DNA of 64,000 bases from Thermaurantiacus tibetensis (GCF_015354055.1 NZ_JACHTM010000002.1:124001-188000), one strand, 5' to 3'; counted from the first letter of the stretch, positions 8,183 through 18,125 are shown. A program made the numbers and translations. The notes: generated from the sequence alone by a model not told the origin.

Positions 8183-9547
8183 TCACGCCTCCGCGCCTCG
8201 CCCACCCCCTTCCGCGACCCCAGGCGCCTGGCCCTCGCCGGCCCGCACCTTCGACTCGTTGGCCGCTGCGCCGAAGATGCCCTTGGCCATGAGCGACGTC
8301 TCGGCATCGCGCCGGGCCTGGTAGACGGCCGCGCGGATGGCGTGGACATGGCCATCCTCCGGTGCGGCAGCGGCGGCAAAATCGACGAGGTGGCAGGCGA
8401 GGCGCAGGTCCGAGGACAGGAGGGCTGCGGCCCGCTCGGCCAGCCGCCGTGGGCCGCCGGCGAGCGCCGCCAGCTCGCCTGCCAGCGCGCGCACCGGCGC
8501 AGGCTTGAGATTCGCCGGCTCGCCATCCCACCAGCCGCCGTAGAGCCGCCAGATGTTGCGCACCACGAACTCGGGGTCGTCGTAGACGGGGGCGAGCCAC
8601 GGCTTCTCGAGGAGCGCGGGATCGACCTTCACGGCATGGAGAATGTCGTCGAGCCGCGCACCCGCGTTCATCATGTCGAGCGTCTGCCGGACGAGCGATT
8701 CGAGCGCGCCCGCCACCTCGAGGAGCACCCGGCGGATGCGCGCCGCACCCGCGATGGGAAGGCCATGGGCCGGCAGGAAGAGCTCGGCCCCCATGCCGGC
8801 CATCTCCCGGAGCGCCGCTGCCCATTCCCGCGGGTAGCGCTGCGCTTTCTGCGGGTTGCCGGCGTTGGGGAAGGCCCAGATGAAGAAGTCGCCGGCGCAG
8901 ATCGCCCGGTGGGCCGGGATCCACGCCCAGCTGTGGTCGTCGGTCTCGCCCTTCGCGTGGCGCAGCTCGACGGCAAGCCCGCCGACCTCGAGGGCAAGAC
9001 GGTCGCGGTAGAGCGTGTCGGGCTCGGGCGTGGTCTCCGGCAGGAATCGCGCCGCCCCGGCAAGGTCGTAGCCGCGCCTGCGGAACTGCCCGAACTGGCG
9101 CGCGTTGATGGCGTGGTTCCAGCCGTCGGTCAGCCGGTAGCGGGCGAAGCGCGCCGGCACATTCTCGTGTGCGACCACGCGCGGCCAGCGCGCCCCGCGC
9201 GCCTCGGCATCGGCAAGGAAGGCCCCGGCACCGCCCACGTGATCGATGTGGCCGTGGGTGAAGACGAGGGTCGCGAAGGGGTCCTCTCTCCAGCCGCGCA
9301 CGGCCTCCACCACGCGCGCCCCGCCCCATTCGTTCGAGGTGTCGAAGACGAGGAGCCCCTCGTCGGTTGCGAACAGGATCGCGTGGCTGAAGGCCTCGAC
9401 CATCGCGATGCCGTCGGCGAGCTCCGAAAGCTCGTGGGTGATCCGGTTGAGCGGCCCCGCCGCGCCGAGGGCCACCTCGCCGTCAATCACCCGGCGCGAG
9501 AGTTCCAGAAGATCCGCCACCGCGCCTCCCCGATCTGCCTTGCGCAT
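8183..9547 (-). CDS. metallo-beta-lactamase-fold hydrolase, alkylsulfatase-like
   Basis: About 454 residues. The N-terminal metallo-beta-lactamase domain carries the zinc motif THGHIDHVGG (HxHxDH), and further ligands are plausible at the HAKGETDDHSW and LPAHG segments. The second half contains YGGWWDGEPANLKPA, the signature of the alkylsulfatase dimerisation domain of SdsA-type enzymes, and a helical C-terminus. The SCP2-like C-terminal domain of full SdsA is short or missing. I infer a hydrolase acting on sulfate esters or related substrates, probably cytoplasmic as I see no signal peptide. The start (ATG 9547) is tentative; guaA ends 35 bp upstream. Confidence 0.72.
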   Translation of the reverse strand: MRKADRGGAVADLLELSRRVIDGEVALGAAGPLNRITHELSELADGIAMVEAFSHAILFATDEGLLVFDTSNEWGGARVVEAVRGWREDPFATLVFTHGHIDHVGGAGAFLADAEARGARWPRVVAHENVPARFARYRLTDGWNHAINARQFGQFRRRGYDLAGAARFLPETTPEPDTLYRDRLALEVGGLAVELRHAKGETDDHSWAWIPAHRAICAGDFFIWAFPNAGNPQKAQRYPREWAAALREMAGMGAELFLPAHGLPIAGAARIRRVLLEVAGALESLVRQTLDMMNAGARLDDILHAVKVDPALLEKPWLAPVYDDPEFVVRNIWRLYGGWWDGEPANLKPAPVRALAGELAALAGGPRRLAERAAALLSSDLRLACHLVDFAAAAAPEDGHVHAIRAAVYQARRDAETSLMAKGIFGAAANESKVRAGEGQAPGVAEGGGRGAEA

Positions 9548-9582
9548 GCGCCTTCTAGCGGGCCGGCGCAAGCTTGCCGCAC

Positions 9583-11127
9583 TTACTCCCACTCGATGGT
9601 GCCGGGCGGCTTCGATGTGATGTCGTAGACCACCCGGTTGATGCCCCTGACCTCGTTCACGATCCGCGTGGCGACCGCGGAGAGGAACTCGGGCGCGAAG
9701 GGGTAGACATCGGCCGTCATCCCGTCGACCGAGGTGACCGCCCTCAGCGCCAGCGCCCGGTCGTAGGTGCGGCCGTCGCCCATCACGCCGACCGAGCGCA
9801 CCGGAAGCAGCACGGCAAAGGCCTGCCAGATGGCGTCATAGAGGCCGGCATTCCGGATCTCCTCGATGAAGATGGAATCGGCCTCGCGCAGCAGGTCGCA
9901 GTCGGCGCGCGTGACCTCGCCCGGGATTCGTATCGCAAGGCCGGGGCCGGGGAAGGGGTGGCGGCCGACGAAGGCCTCCGGCAGCCCCAGCTCGCGGCCC
10001 AGCGCCCGCACCTCGTCCTTGAAGAGCTCGCGCAGCGGCTCGACGAGCTTCAGCTTCATCCGCTCGGGAAGGCCGCCCACATTGTGGTGGCTCTTGATGG
10101 TGACCGAAGGCCCGCCGTGGGCGGAGACGCTCTCGATGACATCCGGGTAGAGCGTGCCCTGGGCGAGGAACTCGGCCCCTCCGAGCTTTCCCGCCTCCTC
10201 CTCGAAGACGTCGATGAAGGTGGCGCCGATCGCCTTGCGCTTGTCCTCGGGGTCGGTCTTGCCGACAAGCGCGGCGAGGAAGCGGTCGGAGGCCTCCACC
10301 GCCACCAGCGGGATGTTGTAGTGGTTCCGGAACAGCTCGACGACTTCGGCCGCCTCCCCTTTCCGCATGAGCCCGTGGTCGACGAAGACGCAGGCGAGCT
10401 GGCTGCCGATGGCCTCGTGGATAAGGACGGCGGCTACCGCCGAGTCGACCCCGCCCGAAAGCCCGCAGATCACCCGCCCCTCCCCCACCTGGGCGCGGAT
10501 GGCCTCGACCTTGGCGGCGCGGAAACCCGCCATGGTCCAGTCGCCAGCCGCGCCGCAGATGGTGCGGACGAAGCGGGCGATCAGGCGCGCGCCGTCGGGC
10601 GTGTGCACCACCTCGGGGTGGAACTGCGTGCCGTAGTACCGGCGCTCCTCGTCGGCGACGAGCGCGAACGGCGCCCCTTCCGAGCGGGCCAGCACGCGGA
10701 ATCCCTCGGGCAGGGCGGTGACCCGGTCGCCGTGGCTCATCCACACCTGGTGGCGCGTGCCCGGTGCCCACAGGCCCTCGAGGAGGGCCGAGGTCTCGAC
10801 AACCTCGACATGGGCGCGGCCGAACTCGCGGGCGTGGCCCTGCTCCACCCGGCCGCCGAGGGCGGCGACAAGAGCCTGCTGGCCGTAGCAGATGCCGAGC
10901 ACGGGCAGGCCGGCGCGAAGAAGGGCAGGATCGAGCGCGGGCGCCTCGGCCTCGGTCACGCTGGCAGGTCCGCCGGAGAGGATGATGCCCCGGGGCGCAA
11001 GGCGCCGCAGCCCTTCCGCCGCCTTCGCGAACGGCACGATCTCGCAGTAGACCCGCGCCTCGCGTACACGGCGGGCGATGAGCTGGGTCAGCTGGCTGCC
11101 GAAGTCGACGATGAGGATGGAGTCCAT
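9583..11127 (-). CDS. guaA: GMP synthase (glutamine-hydrolysing)
   Basis: A 514-residue two-domain enzyme converting XMP to GMP. The N-terminal class-I glutamine amidotransferase has the nucleophile Cys in GICYGQQ (residues ~80) and a catalytic His-Glu in HPEVVHT. The ATP-pyrophosphatase domain follows with SGGVDS in its P-loop. The C-terminal dimerisation domain ends [11 protein letters not shown], typical of the family. Full length, ATG start. Confidence 0.97.
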   Translation of the reverse strand: MDSILIVDFGSQLTQLIARRVREARVYCEIVPFAKAAEGLRRLAPRGIILSGGPASVTEAEAPALDPALLRAGLPVLGICYGQQALVAALGGRVEQGHAREFGRAHVEVVETSALLEGLWAPGTRHQVWMSHGDRVTALPEGFRVLARSEGAPFALVADEERRYYGTQFHPEVVHTPDGARLIARFVRTICGAAGDWTMAGFRAAKVEAIRAQVGEGRVICGLSGGVDSAVAAVLIHEAIGSQLACVFVDHGLMRKGEAAEVVELFRNHYNIPLVAVEASDRFLAALVGKTDPEDKRKAIGATFIDVFEEEAGKLGGAEFLAQGTLYPDVIESVSAHGGPSVTIKSHHNVGGLPERMKLKLVEPLRELFKDEVRALGRELGLPEAFVGRHPFPGPGLAIRIPGEVTRADCDLLREADSIFIEEIRNAGLYDAIWQAFAVLLPVRSVGVMGDGRTYDRALALRAVTSVDGMTADVYPFAPEFLSAVATRIVNEVRGINRVVYDITSKPPGTIEWE

Positions 11128-11149
11128 CGCGCGGGCCTAGCGGGCCGGC

Positions 11150-11596
11150 TCAGCCGGCGGAAGGGGCCAGGCTCCCGAGGGCCGCGCGCCATGGTGCCGG
11201 AAGTGGCACAGGCCGCCGGGTCGCGCGGTCGACGTAGACATGGACGAAATGGCCCTCGGCCGCAGCGTCGGATGCGCCTTCGGCGAACAGCCCGACATGC
11301 CAGGTGACGGACGAGGTTCCGAGCCGCGCCACGGCGATGCCGGCCTCGACCATCTGCGGAAAGGCGAGGCTGGCCGCATAGCGGCAGCCGGTCTCGACGA
11401 CGAGCCCGATGATGGCACCGGCGTGGATGTCGAGGAGGCCGGCCTCGACGAGCCAGGCGTTCACCGCCGTGTCGAACCAGGCGTAGTGGACCACGTTGTT
11501 GACGTGGCCGTAGACGTCGTTGTCGGCCCAGCGGGTCGGGATTTGGCGCCAGGCCCGGTAGTGCGCCCGGGGCCGAAGCGGGGCACGGGCGCTCAC
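11150..11596 (-). CDS. acyl-CoA thioesterase, 4HBT/YbgC type
   Basis: A 148-residue hotdog-fold protein. The catalytic motif RWADNDVYGHVNN (Asp near residue 22, His-Val-Asn-Asn after it) is that of 4-hydroxybenzoyl-CoA thioesterases. It hydrolyses an acyl-CoA thioester, chain length unknown. The GTG start overlaps the TGA of the iron alcohol dehydrogenase (GTGA), so the two are coupled and may act on the same aldehyde/acyl pathway. The frame is open further upstream, but that extension lies inside the dehydrogenase gene. Confidence 0.82.
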   Translation of the reverse strand: MSARAPLRPRAHYRAWRQIPTRWADNDVYGHVNNVVHYAWFDTAVNAWLVEAGLLDIHAGAIIGLVVETGCRYAASLAFPQMVEAGIAVARLGTSSVTWHVGLFAEGASDAAAEGHFVHVYVDRATRRPVPLPAPWRAALGSLAPSAG

Positions 11597-12738
11597 AGCG
11601 CGGCTTCGTAGAGGCGCCGCGCGTCCGCCTCTTCGATCGGCACGGGGTTGTTGACGAGCAGCCGCTGCTGCTTCTGGCTCTCCGCCGCGAGCAGCGGAAG
11701 GTCGGCTGCCGTCACCCCTACGTCGCGCAGGCGAAGCGGAAGGCCGGTGGCGGCACACAGGTCGGCAAGCCGGTCGATGAAGGCCCGCGCCCGCTGCATC
11801 GCGCCGGCAGCGGGATGGCCGGGGGCGAGACAGTCGAGCAGCTCGGCATAGAGCGGGGCCGCGGCGACGAGATTGTGGCCGAGCACGGGCGCCAGCATGA
11901 GCGCGTTGGAATGGCCGTGGGGCACATGAAAATGCCCGCCGAGCGGGTAGGCAAGGGCGTGCACGCCGCCCACGGGCGCGTTCGCGAAGGCCACGCCAGC
12001 AAGGTGGCTGCCCAGCAGCATGGCCGCGCGGGCCTCGAGGTCGTCGGGCGCGTCGCAGGCACGCAGCAGGTTTGCGGCCAGCAGCCGCAGCGTCTCGCGC
12101 GCCAGCGCGTCGGAGAGCGGGTTCTTGAGCCGCGCGGACGTGAAGGCCTCGATCGCGTGGACCATGGCGTCGATGCCCGTGGCCGCTGTGACGTGCCGCG
12201 GCAGGCCGAGCGTCAGCGTGGCGTCGAGGAAGGCAGCGTCGGCGAGCAGATGGGGCGAGACCACTCCGCGCTTTTCCGTCTCCCCCACCGTGATGATCGC
12301 GATGCCGGTTGCCTCCGAGCCGGTGCCGGCGGTGGTTGGCACGAGGAGGAGCGGCAGCCGCGGGCCTTTCGCCTGGTCCACGCCCCAGGCGCCTTCGAGT
12401 GGCTCGCCCGAACCAAGGAGGAGCGCGGCGAGCTTGGCGACATCCATCGGGCTTCCGCCCCCGAAGCCGACCACCGAGACGACTCCGCCTGCCCGGCCCG
12501 CGGCAACGGCCGCGAGCACCGTTGCCTCCGGCGGGTCTGCCTCGACGTCAGCGAAGACGACGGGGTCATGGCCCGCCTTGCGCAGGCCTGCGAGGGCCGG
12601 GCGGGCAAGGCCGAGGCCGAGGAGCTGTCCATCCGTCACGAACAGGACCGGCCCGGGCGGAAGGTGCGCCGCGAGGCTCTCGGCCACGCCCGGCCCCGCC
12701 ACCACCTCGGGACCGTAGCGGAAGCGCAAGCCGCGCAT
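11593..12738 (-). CDS. iron-containing alcohol dehydrogenase
   Basis: A 381-residue group III dehydrogenase. The NAD-binding GGGSPMDVAK lies near residue 93, PTTAGTGSE near residue 133, and iron ligands in DAMVHAIEAF (near 195) and HGHSNALML (near 275). It oxidises an alcohol or reduces an aldehyde; the substrate is not deducible. AGGAG lies 6 nt before the ATG. It is followed by the coupled thioesterase and sits 82 bp after rplQ, but is not obviously part of the ribosomal operon. Confidence 0.85.
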   Translation of the reverse strand: MRGLRFRYGPEVVAGPGVAESLAAHLPPGPVLFVTDGQLLGLGLARPALAGLRKAGHDPVVFADVEADPPEATVLAAVAAGRAGGVVSVVGFGGGSPMDVAKLAALLLGSGEPLEGAWGVDQAKGPRLPLLLVPTTAGTGSEATGIAIITVGETEKRGVVSPHLLADAAFLDATLTLGLPRHVTAATGIDAMVHAIEAFTSARLKNPLSDALARETLRLLAANLLRACDAPDDLEARAAMLLGSHLAGVAFANAPVGGVHALAYPLGGHFHVPHGHSNALMLAPVLGHNLVAAAPLYAELLDCLAPGHPAAGAMQRARAFIDRLADLCAATGLPLRLRDVGVTAADLPLLAAESQKQQRLLVNNPVPIEEADARRLYEAAL

Positions 12739-12820
12739 GGGCTACTCCTGTGGCGCGCGCCCGCCCCAGGTCAAGCCATCGTTGCGCGGTCGCAGCCGAG
12801 GGCGCACCCGCCCCGGCGCC

Positions 12821-13234
12821 TCAGGCCGCCTCTTCCGCGGTCTCGCGGGGCCCCGAGTCCTGTCCGCGTGCAGCAGGGTCGCGGTCGACGAACTCGATCA
12901 CCGCCATCGGCGCCTGGTCGGAGGCGCGGAAGCCGGCCTTGAGCACCCGCGTATAGCCGCCCGGCCGGTCGGCGTAGCGGGGCGCAAGCACGTCGAACAG
13001 CTTGCGAAGCTGCACATCGTCGCCGAGCCGCGCGTGAGCGAGACGCCGGTTCGAGAGGCCCCCGCGCTTGGCGAGCGTCACCAGCTTCTCGGTGTAGGGC
13101 CGAAGCTCCTTCGCCTTGGCGAGCGTCGTCACGATCTGCTCGTGCTTGATGAGCGCGGCCGCCATGTTGCGCAGCATGGCGGTGCGGTGGGCGGTGGTGC
13201 GCCCGAGCTTCCGGTGGGCGAGGCGATGACGCAT
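12821..13234 (-). CDS. rplQ: 50S ribosomal protein L17
   Basis: 137 residues. The N-terminus [17 protein letters not shown] is the L17 signature. The C-terminal ~20 residues are Arg/Ala/Glu-rich beyond the core fold. It is the last gene of the alpha operon, 99 bp after rpoA, a spacer with GC-rich pairing potential but no U-run. Confidence 0.97.
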   Translation of the reverse strand: MRHRLAHRKLGRTTAHRTAMLRNMAAALIKHEQIVTTLAKAKELRPYTEKLVTLAKRGGLSNRRLAHARLGDDVQLRKLFDVLAPRYADRPGGYTRVLKAGFRASDQAPMAVIEFVDRDPAARGQDSGPRETAEEAA

Positions 13235-13333
13235 CTCTTCTCTCCGTTCGTCGCGGAGGCCGCGCCCAGGGGCGGGTACCTCCGGCCACGCCCCGCTTGC
13301 CCCCGGAGCGCACTGGGGTTGGCCTCGGCGGCC

Positions 13334-14383
13334 CTAGAACTCCTGCTCGAGCTTCTTCGCCAGTTCCTCGATGTTCTCCGGCGGCCAGCCCGGGATTTCC
13401 ATGCCGAGCCGAAGGCCCATGGACTGGAGCACTTCCTTGATCTCGTTCAAGGACTTGCGGCCGAAGTTGGGGGTGCGCAGCATCTCCGGCTCGGTTTTCT
13501 GGACGAGGTCGCCGATGTAGATGATGTTGTCGTTCTTGAGGCAGTTGGCCGAGCGCACCGAAAGCTCGAGCTCGTCCACCTTCTTGAGGAGATTGCGGTT
13601 CAGGAGGATGCTCGTGGGCTCCTCTGCCGGCACGCCGGGCGCCACGGGAACCGGCGCCGTCCTGACCGCCGGCTCCTCGAAGTTCACGAAGAGCTGGAGC
13701 TGGTCCTGAAGGATTCGCGCCGCGTAGCCGACCGCGTCATCCGGGGTTACCGACCCGTCGGTCTCCACCGTCAGCGTCAGCTTGTCGTAGTCGAGCTCCT
13801 GGCCGACCCGGGTGTTCTCCACCTTGTAGGCCACCTGCCGGACCGGCGAGAAGATCGCGTCAACCGGAATGAGGCCGATGGGCGCGTCCGCCGGGCGGTT
13901 GGCGGCCGCCGGCACATAGCCCTTCCCCGTCTGGACCGTGAGCTCCATGTTGAAGGTCGCGCCCTCGTCGAGCGTGCAGATGACGAGATCGGGGTTGGCG
14001 ATCTCGATGTCGCCCGAGGTCGCGATCTGCCCCGCGGTGACGGGGCCCGGGCCGGTCGCCGCGAGCGACAGGCGCTTGGGCTGGTCACCCTGCATCTTGA
14101 CGACGATCTGCTTCACGTTGAGGACGATGTCGGTCACGTCCTCGCGCACGCCGGGAAGCGAGGAGAATTCGTGCAGCGCACCGTCGATGCGGATTGCCGT
14201 GACCGCCGCGCCCTGGAGGCTCGAGAGCAGCACCCGCCGGAGCGCATTGCCCAGCGTGAGCCCGAAGCCGCGCTCGAGCGGCTCGGCCACGAAGGCCTTG
14301 CGATTGGGGGAGCCGACCTGACGCACGTCGAGGCCAAGCGGCTTCTTGAGTTCCTGCCAGTTCTTCGCGAAAGCTGCCACCAC
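13334..14383 (-). CDS. rpoA: DNA-directed RNA polymerase alpha subunit
   Basis: About 349 residues. The N-terminal assembly domain includes [18 protein letters not shown] linker with alternating Pro and Ala/Val (near [14 protein letters not shown]) leads to the C-terminal domain that contacts promoter UP elements and activators ([27 protein letters not shown]). The start is taken as one of two tandem GTG codons (14383 or 14380), just before KNWQELKKP, where alphaproteobacterial RpoA begins. The frame stays open upstream but that part is low-complexity and covers a tandem repeat. Confidence 0.95.
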   Translation of the reverse strand: MVAAFAKNWQELKKPLGLDVRQVGSPNRKAFVAEPLERGFGLTLGNALRRVLLSSLQGAAVTAIRIDGALHEFSSLPGVREDVTDIVLNVKQIVVKMQGDQPKRLSLAATGPGPVTAGQIATSGDIEIANPDLVICTLDEGATFNMELTVQTGKGYVPAAANRPADAPIGLIPVDAIFSPVRQVAYKVENTRVGQELDYDKLTLTVETDGSVTPDDAVGYAARILQDQLQLFVNFEEPAVRTAPVPVAPGVPAEEPTSILLNRNLLKKVDELELSVRSANCLKNDNIIYIGDLVQKTEPEMLRTPNFGRKSLNEIKEVLQSMGLRLGMEIPGWPPENIEELAKKLEQEF

Positions 14384-14407
14384 GCCCGTCTCGCCTTTCC
14401 TGCTTCT

Positions 14408-14450
14408 CCGTCCTGCTGCCTGCCCCGTCCTGCTGCCTGCGCCGTCCTGC
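14408..14450. repeat. 17-bp tandem repeat, about 2.5 copies
   Basis: The unit CCGTCCTGCTGCCTGC occurs exactly at 14408-14423 and again at 14425-14440, with a partial third copy (first nine bases) from 14442. It fills the 147-bp spacer between rpsK and rpoA, which otherwise shows no promoter or terminator that I can recognise. It may be slippage-generated filler. Confidence 0.8.
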
Positions 14451-14530
14451 CGCGCCGACGTGCGCACGCTCTGGCGGGGCCGATCGCCTTGCCATCCGCG
14501 CCAGCCGGGCCCCGGCCGGCCGGGCGGCGG

Positions 14531-14920
14531 TCAGACCCGCCGCCGCTTGGGCGGCCGGACGCCGTTGTGGGGGATGGCGGTCACGTCGCGGATCGACGTG
14601 ATCTGAAAACCCACGGCCTGCAGCGCGCGCAGCGCCGACTCCCGGCCCGAGCCCGGCCCCTTCACCTCCACTTCAAGGGTGCGCACGCCATGCTCGGCTG
14701 CCTTCTTCCCCGCATCCTCGGCCGCCACCTGGGCGGCATAGGGGGTGGACTTGCGGCTGCCCTTGAACCCCATGGTCCCGGCCGACGACCAGGCGATGGT
14801 GTTGCCCTGCGCGTCGGTGATGGTGATCATGGTGTTGTTGAAGCTGGCGTTGACGTGCGCCACGCCAGAGGTGATGTTCTTGCGCTCGCGGCGCTTCAGG
14901 CGCTGGGGTTCGCGTGCCAT
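14531..14920 (-). CDS. rpsK: 30S ribosomal protein S11
   Basis: 129 residues; contains [19 protein letters not shown] and the basic C-terminus [10 protein letters not shown] typical of S11. The ATG at 14920 shares one base with the rpsM stop (TGATG). An in-frame GTG directly upstream is less likely to be used. The product sits on the 30S platform near the mRNA exit. Confidence 0.97.
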   Translation of the reverse strand: MAREPQRLKRRERKNITSGVAHVNASFNNTMITITDAQGNTIAWSSAGTMGFKGSRKSTPYAAQVAAEDAGKKAAEHGVRTLEVEVKGPGSGRESALRALQAVGFQITSIRDVTAIPHNGVRPPKRRRV

Positions 14921-15288
14921 CACTTCTTCTTCCCGGCGATCGGCTTGGCCTTGCCCTTGCGGGTGCGCGCGTTGGTGTGGGTGCGCTGGCCGCGCACCGG
15001 AAGCCCCTTGCGATGCCGAAGGCCCCGGTAGCTGGCGAGATCCATGAGCCGCTTGATGTTCATGGCCACCTCGCGGCGGAGGTCACCCTCCACGAGATAG
15101 TCGCGGTCGATCGTTTCGCGGATGGCCAGCACCTCGGCGTCGGTCAGATCCTGGACCCGCCGCTCGGGAGGAATGTCGAGCTTGGCGGTGATCTCCTTCG
15201 CCTTGGTGCGGCCGATCCCGTGAATGTAGGTGAGCGCGATCTCCACGCGCTTGTTGGTGGGGATGTTGACCCCGGCGATCCGTGCCAC
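14920..15288 (-). CDS. rpsM: 30S ribosomal protein S13
   Basis: 122 residues from GTG 15288, chosen because CAGGAG precedes it and because S13 begins [15 protein letters not shown]; the in-frame ATG at 15306 would add six non-homologous residues. The C-terminus is Lys/Arg-rich ([17 protein letters not shown]). It is the first gene of the alpha operon, about 130 nt downstream of the predicted transcription start. Confidence 0.97.
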   Translation of the reverse strand: MARIAGVNIPTNKRVEIALTYIHGIGRTKAKEITAKLDIPPERRVQDLTDAEVLAIRETIDRDYLVEGDLRREVAMNIKRLMDLASYRGLRHRKGLPVRGQRTHTNARTRKGKAKPIAGKKK

Positions 15289-15423
15289 AGACTGCTCCTG
15301 CTCCACGAGGGCCCTGGGCGAGGCACCTCATCTCACTGCGTCGCCCGACTCCCGGGCCGGACGCGCCGCGCAGCGGAACGAATCCGCGAGGGGCGCCGAC
15401 AGGAGCGGGAATCAGGACGCGTG

Positions 15424-15452
15424 CGCCTAGGAAGCCCACGCCTCCCTGTCAA
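15424..15452 (-). promoter_or_regulatory. housekeeping promoter of the alpha operon
   Basis: A perfect -35 TTGACA (15447-15452) is followed after exactly 17 bp by TAGGCG (15424-15429), a GC-rich -10 as seen at alphaproteobacterial stable-RNA and ribosomal promoters. It lies between adk and rpsM and points at rpsM. Predicted start is near 15417, giving a leader of about 130 nt. A short T-run and a weak hairpin just after adk could be a weak terminator of the spc transcript. Confidence 0.7.
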
Positions 15453-15488
15453 GCCGGAAAAACCCAGGCCGTCGCGCTGACCGGTTCG

Positions 15489-16181
15489 TCAGGCCGGAAG
15501 CAGGGCGGCAATCTCCCGCTCCACCTCCTCGATCGGCGCCATGCCGTCAACCCGCGCCACGAGCCCGCGCGCCTCGTAGACGGGAAGGATGGGCGCGGTC
15601 TTGGCGCGATACTCGGCCATCCGCGTCCGGACCGTCTCCTCGGTGTCGTCGGGGCGGCGACGGAATTCGGTGCTGCCGCACACGTCGCACACGCCCTCCA
15701 CACGCGGCCGCTTGTTGCGGTCATGGTAGCCCGCGCCGCAGCGGGCGCAGGAGAAGCGGCCGGTGATCCGGTCGACGAGCGCGTCCTCGTCGACCGCGAG
15801 CTCGATCACGCGGTCGAGGTGGCGGCCGTGGGCGGTGAGCAGCGCATCAAGGCTCTCGGCCTGGGCCAGGGTGCGCGGGTAGCCGTCGAAGATGATGCCG
15901 GTTGCGCACGGCGTCTTCGCAAGCGCCTCGTCGATGAGGCCGGAGACGATCGAGTCGGGCACGAGCTCGCCCCGCTCCATGATGGCGCGCGCCTCGCACC
16001 CGACCGGCGTTCCGGCCTTGACAGCCGCGCGCAGCATGTCGCCGGTCGAGAGCTGCACCATGCCGCGCGTCTCGATGAGCCGCTGCGCCTGGGTGCCCTT
16101 GCCTGCGCCGGGAGGGCCGAGGAGGATGATGACGGGACCGGCGGATGCGCGATCGCAGGACGGTGTCGCGGCACCCGTCAC
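15489..16181 (-). CDS. adk: adenylate kinase
   Basis: About 230 residues. Walker A GPPGAGKGTQAQR, AMP-binding GYPRTLAQAE, and a LID domain with zinc-type cysteines (CARCGAGYH and CDVCGSTE). It converts ATP + AMP to 2 ADP. The usual start just before the IILLGPPGAG strand is missing: the codons there are GTC and ATC. The only available start is GTG 16181, which overlaps the secY stop (GTGA) and adds a 16-residue polar N-terminal extension. The catalytic core is complete. Confidence 0.92.
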   Translation of the reverse strand: MTGAATPSCDRASAGPVIILLGPPGAGKGTQAQRLIETRGMVQLSTGDMLRAAVKAGTPVGCEARAIMERGELVPDSIVSGLIDEALAKTPCATGIIFDGYPRTLAQAESLDALLTAHGRHLDRVIELAVDEDALVDRITGRFSCARCGAGYHDRNKRPRVEGVCDVCGSTEFRRRPDDTEETVRTRMAEYRAKTAPILPVYEARGLVARVDGMAPIEEVEREIAALLPA

Positions 16182-17536
16182 CGGCCGCGTCCCCGGAGCT
16201 TCGCCTTGCGGATGAGCCCCTCGTACTGGTGGGCAAGAAGATGCCCCTGGATCTGGGCGACCGTGTCCATGGTGACGTTGACGACGATGAGAAGCGAGGT
16301 GCCGCCGAAGTAGAAGGGGATCGCGAGCTGGGAGATGAGCAACTCGGGAAGAAGGCAGATGAAGGTGAGGTAGATGGCGCCCACCGCCGTGATGCGCGTA
16401 AGCACATAGTCGAGATATTCTGCCGTCTTCTGCCCCGGGCGAATGCCGGGGATGAAGCCGCCATATTTCTTCAGATTGTCGGCCGTCTCCTCGGGGTTGA
16501 AGACAACGGCAGTGTAGAAGAAGGCAAAGAAGATGATGCCCGCCGCATAGAGCGCCATGTAGAGCGGCGCGCCGTGCTGGAGGGCGGTTGTGACGGTGAG
16601 GAGGATGTCGCCGCCGGCGCCCGTCGCGCCCTCGCCGGCGAACTGCGCCACCGTGAGCGGCATGAGCAGCAGCGAGGAGGCGAAGATCGGCGGGATAACG
16701 CCCGGCGTGTTGAGCTTCAGCGGCAGGTGGGACTTGTCCCCCTGGAACATCCGGTTGCCCACCTGGCGCTTCGGATACTGGATGAGAATCCGGCGCTGGG
16801 CGCGCTCGACGAAGCAGATGAAGGCGATGACGGCGAGCGCACCGACGATGACGAGGAGCAGGAAGCCCACCGAGATGGCCCCGGTGCGCGCCTGCTCGAA
16901 CAGGCCGCCGAGCGCCACGGGAAGCTGGGCGACGATCCCCGCCATGATGATGAGCGAGATGCCGTTGCCGATGCCGCGGCTGGTGATCTGCTCGCCGAGC
17001 CACATGAGGAAGAGCGTGCCGCCAAGCAGCGAGATGATCGTCGAGATGCGGAAGAACCAGCCCGGATCGATGACCGCGGAAACGCCGGAGGAAGCGCCCC
17101 AGCCCTCGAGGCCGACGGCGATGCCGTAGCCCTGGAAGATGGTGAGGATGACGGTGCCGAAGCGGGTGTACTGGTTGAGCTTCTTGCGGCCGGCCTCGCC
17201 TTCCTTCTTGAGCGCCTTCCACGGCTCGTGAATCGAGCTCATCAGCTGCACCACGATGGACGCGGTGATGTAGGGCATGATGCCGAGCGCAATGATCGAC
17301 ATGCGCTCGAGCGCGCCGCCGGAGAACATGTTGAAGAAGTCGAGCACGCCGCCGGCGGTGCGGTTGAACAGCTGGTCGAGCGCGACCGGGTCGATCCCCG
17401 GCAGCGGCACGAAGGAGCAGAGCCGGAAGACCACGAGCGCACCGAGCGTGAACCAGATGCGCTTCTTGAGATCCGTCGCCTTCGAGAAGTTGGCGAAGCT
17501 CAGATTCTGGGCGAGCGTGTCGGCAGCCGTTGCCAT
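16178..17536 (-). CDS. secY: protein translocase subunit SecY
   Basis: A 452-residue polytopic membrane protein with ten predicted helices; recognisable segments are FVPLPGIDP (first helix/plug region), PYITASIVVQLM and IRPGQKTAEYLDYVLTR. It forms the SecYEG pore used by the Sec substrates of this window (BamB, the PEP-CTERM protein, the S9 peptidase). It sits in the spc operon between rplO and adk and overlaps adk by 4 nt. Confidence 0.97.
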   Translation of the reverse strand: MATAADTLAQNLSFANFSKATDLKKRIWFTLGALVVFRLCSFVPLPGIDPVALDQLFNRTAGGVLDFFNMFSGGALERMSIIALGIMPYITASIVVQLMSSIHEPWKALKKEGEAGRKKLNQYTRFGTVILTIFQGYGIAVGLEGWGASSGVSAVIDPGWFFRISTIISLLGGTLFLMWLGEQITSRGIGNGISLIIMAGIVAQLPVALGGLFEQARTGAISVGFLLLVIVGALAVIAFICFVERAQRRILIQYPKRQVGNRMFQGDKSHLPLKLNTPGVIPPIFASSLLLMPLTVAQFAGEGATGAGGDILLTVTTALQHGAPLYMALYAAGIIFFAFFYTAVVFNPEETADNLKKYGGFIPGIRPGQKTAEYLDYVLTRITAVGAIYLTFICLLPELLISQLAIPFYFGGTSLLIVVNVTMDTVAQIQGHLLAHQYEGLIRKAKLRGRGR

Positions 17537-17617
17537 TCCCTAGGTCCTTGCCGTGCGCCGCGCGTCCCGGCCCCGGATTGCCAGCGATGTAGGCACCGGG
17601 CGCCCCCCTGAAAAGCC

Positions 17618-18097
17618 TCAGCCCTCGGCGCTGTCGCGGGCGCGCGTCTCGGTCACCGTGCCGCCCGCCTTCTCGACTGCCGCCCTGGCCGCGGCGCTGG
17701 CGCCGGCAACCGTCAGGTCGAGCCGCGCCCGGAGCTCGCCGCGCGCCAGCAGACGCACGCCGTCGCGCACGTGGGTCACGATGCCCGCAGCCTTGAGCAC
17801 CTCGGCATCGACCGTCTGGCCCTCGGCGAGCCGGCCGGCATCAACCGCCGCCTGCAGCGTGCCGAGGTTGACGATGGCGTAGGAGGGGCGGTTCGGCGCG
17901 TTGAAGCCGCGCTTGGGCAGCCGCATGTGGAGCGGCATCTGCCCGCCCTCGAAGCCCTTGATGGCCACGCCCGAGCGGCTCTTCTGGCCCTTCTGGCCGC
18001 GCCCGGCGGTCTTGCCGAGCCCCGAGCCGATCCCGCGGCCGACGCGCGTGCGACGCTTCCGGGCGCCCGGATTGTCGCGCAGTTCGTTGAGCTTCAT
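17618..18097 (-). CDS. rplO: 50S ribosomal protein L15
   Basis: 159 residues. The N-terminus [20 protein letters not shown] and the glycine-rich [15 protein letters not shown] are diagnostic. Slightly longer than the E. coli protein. 81 bp separate it from secY; the other spacers in this stretch are short. Confidence 0.97.
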   Translation of the reverse strand: MKLNELRDNPGARKRRTRVGRGIGSGLGKTAGRGQKGQKSRSGVAIKGFEGGQMPLHMRLPKRGFNAPNRPSYAIVNLGTLQAAVDAGRLAEGQTVDAEVLKAAGIVTHVRDGVRLLARGELRARLDLTVAGASAAARAAVEKAGGTVTETRARDSAEG

Positions 18098-18125
18098 CGC
18101 CTGTCCTTCCTCGTGGCCGCGCGCC

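Noticed and set aside
12739-12820. TTGACC upstream of the iron alcohol dehydrogenase as a promoter
   Set aside because: A -10 at proper spacing would overlap the ribosome-binding site and none resembling TATAAT is there.
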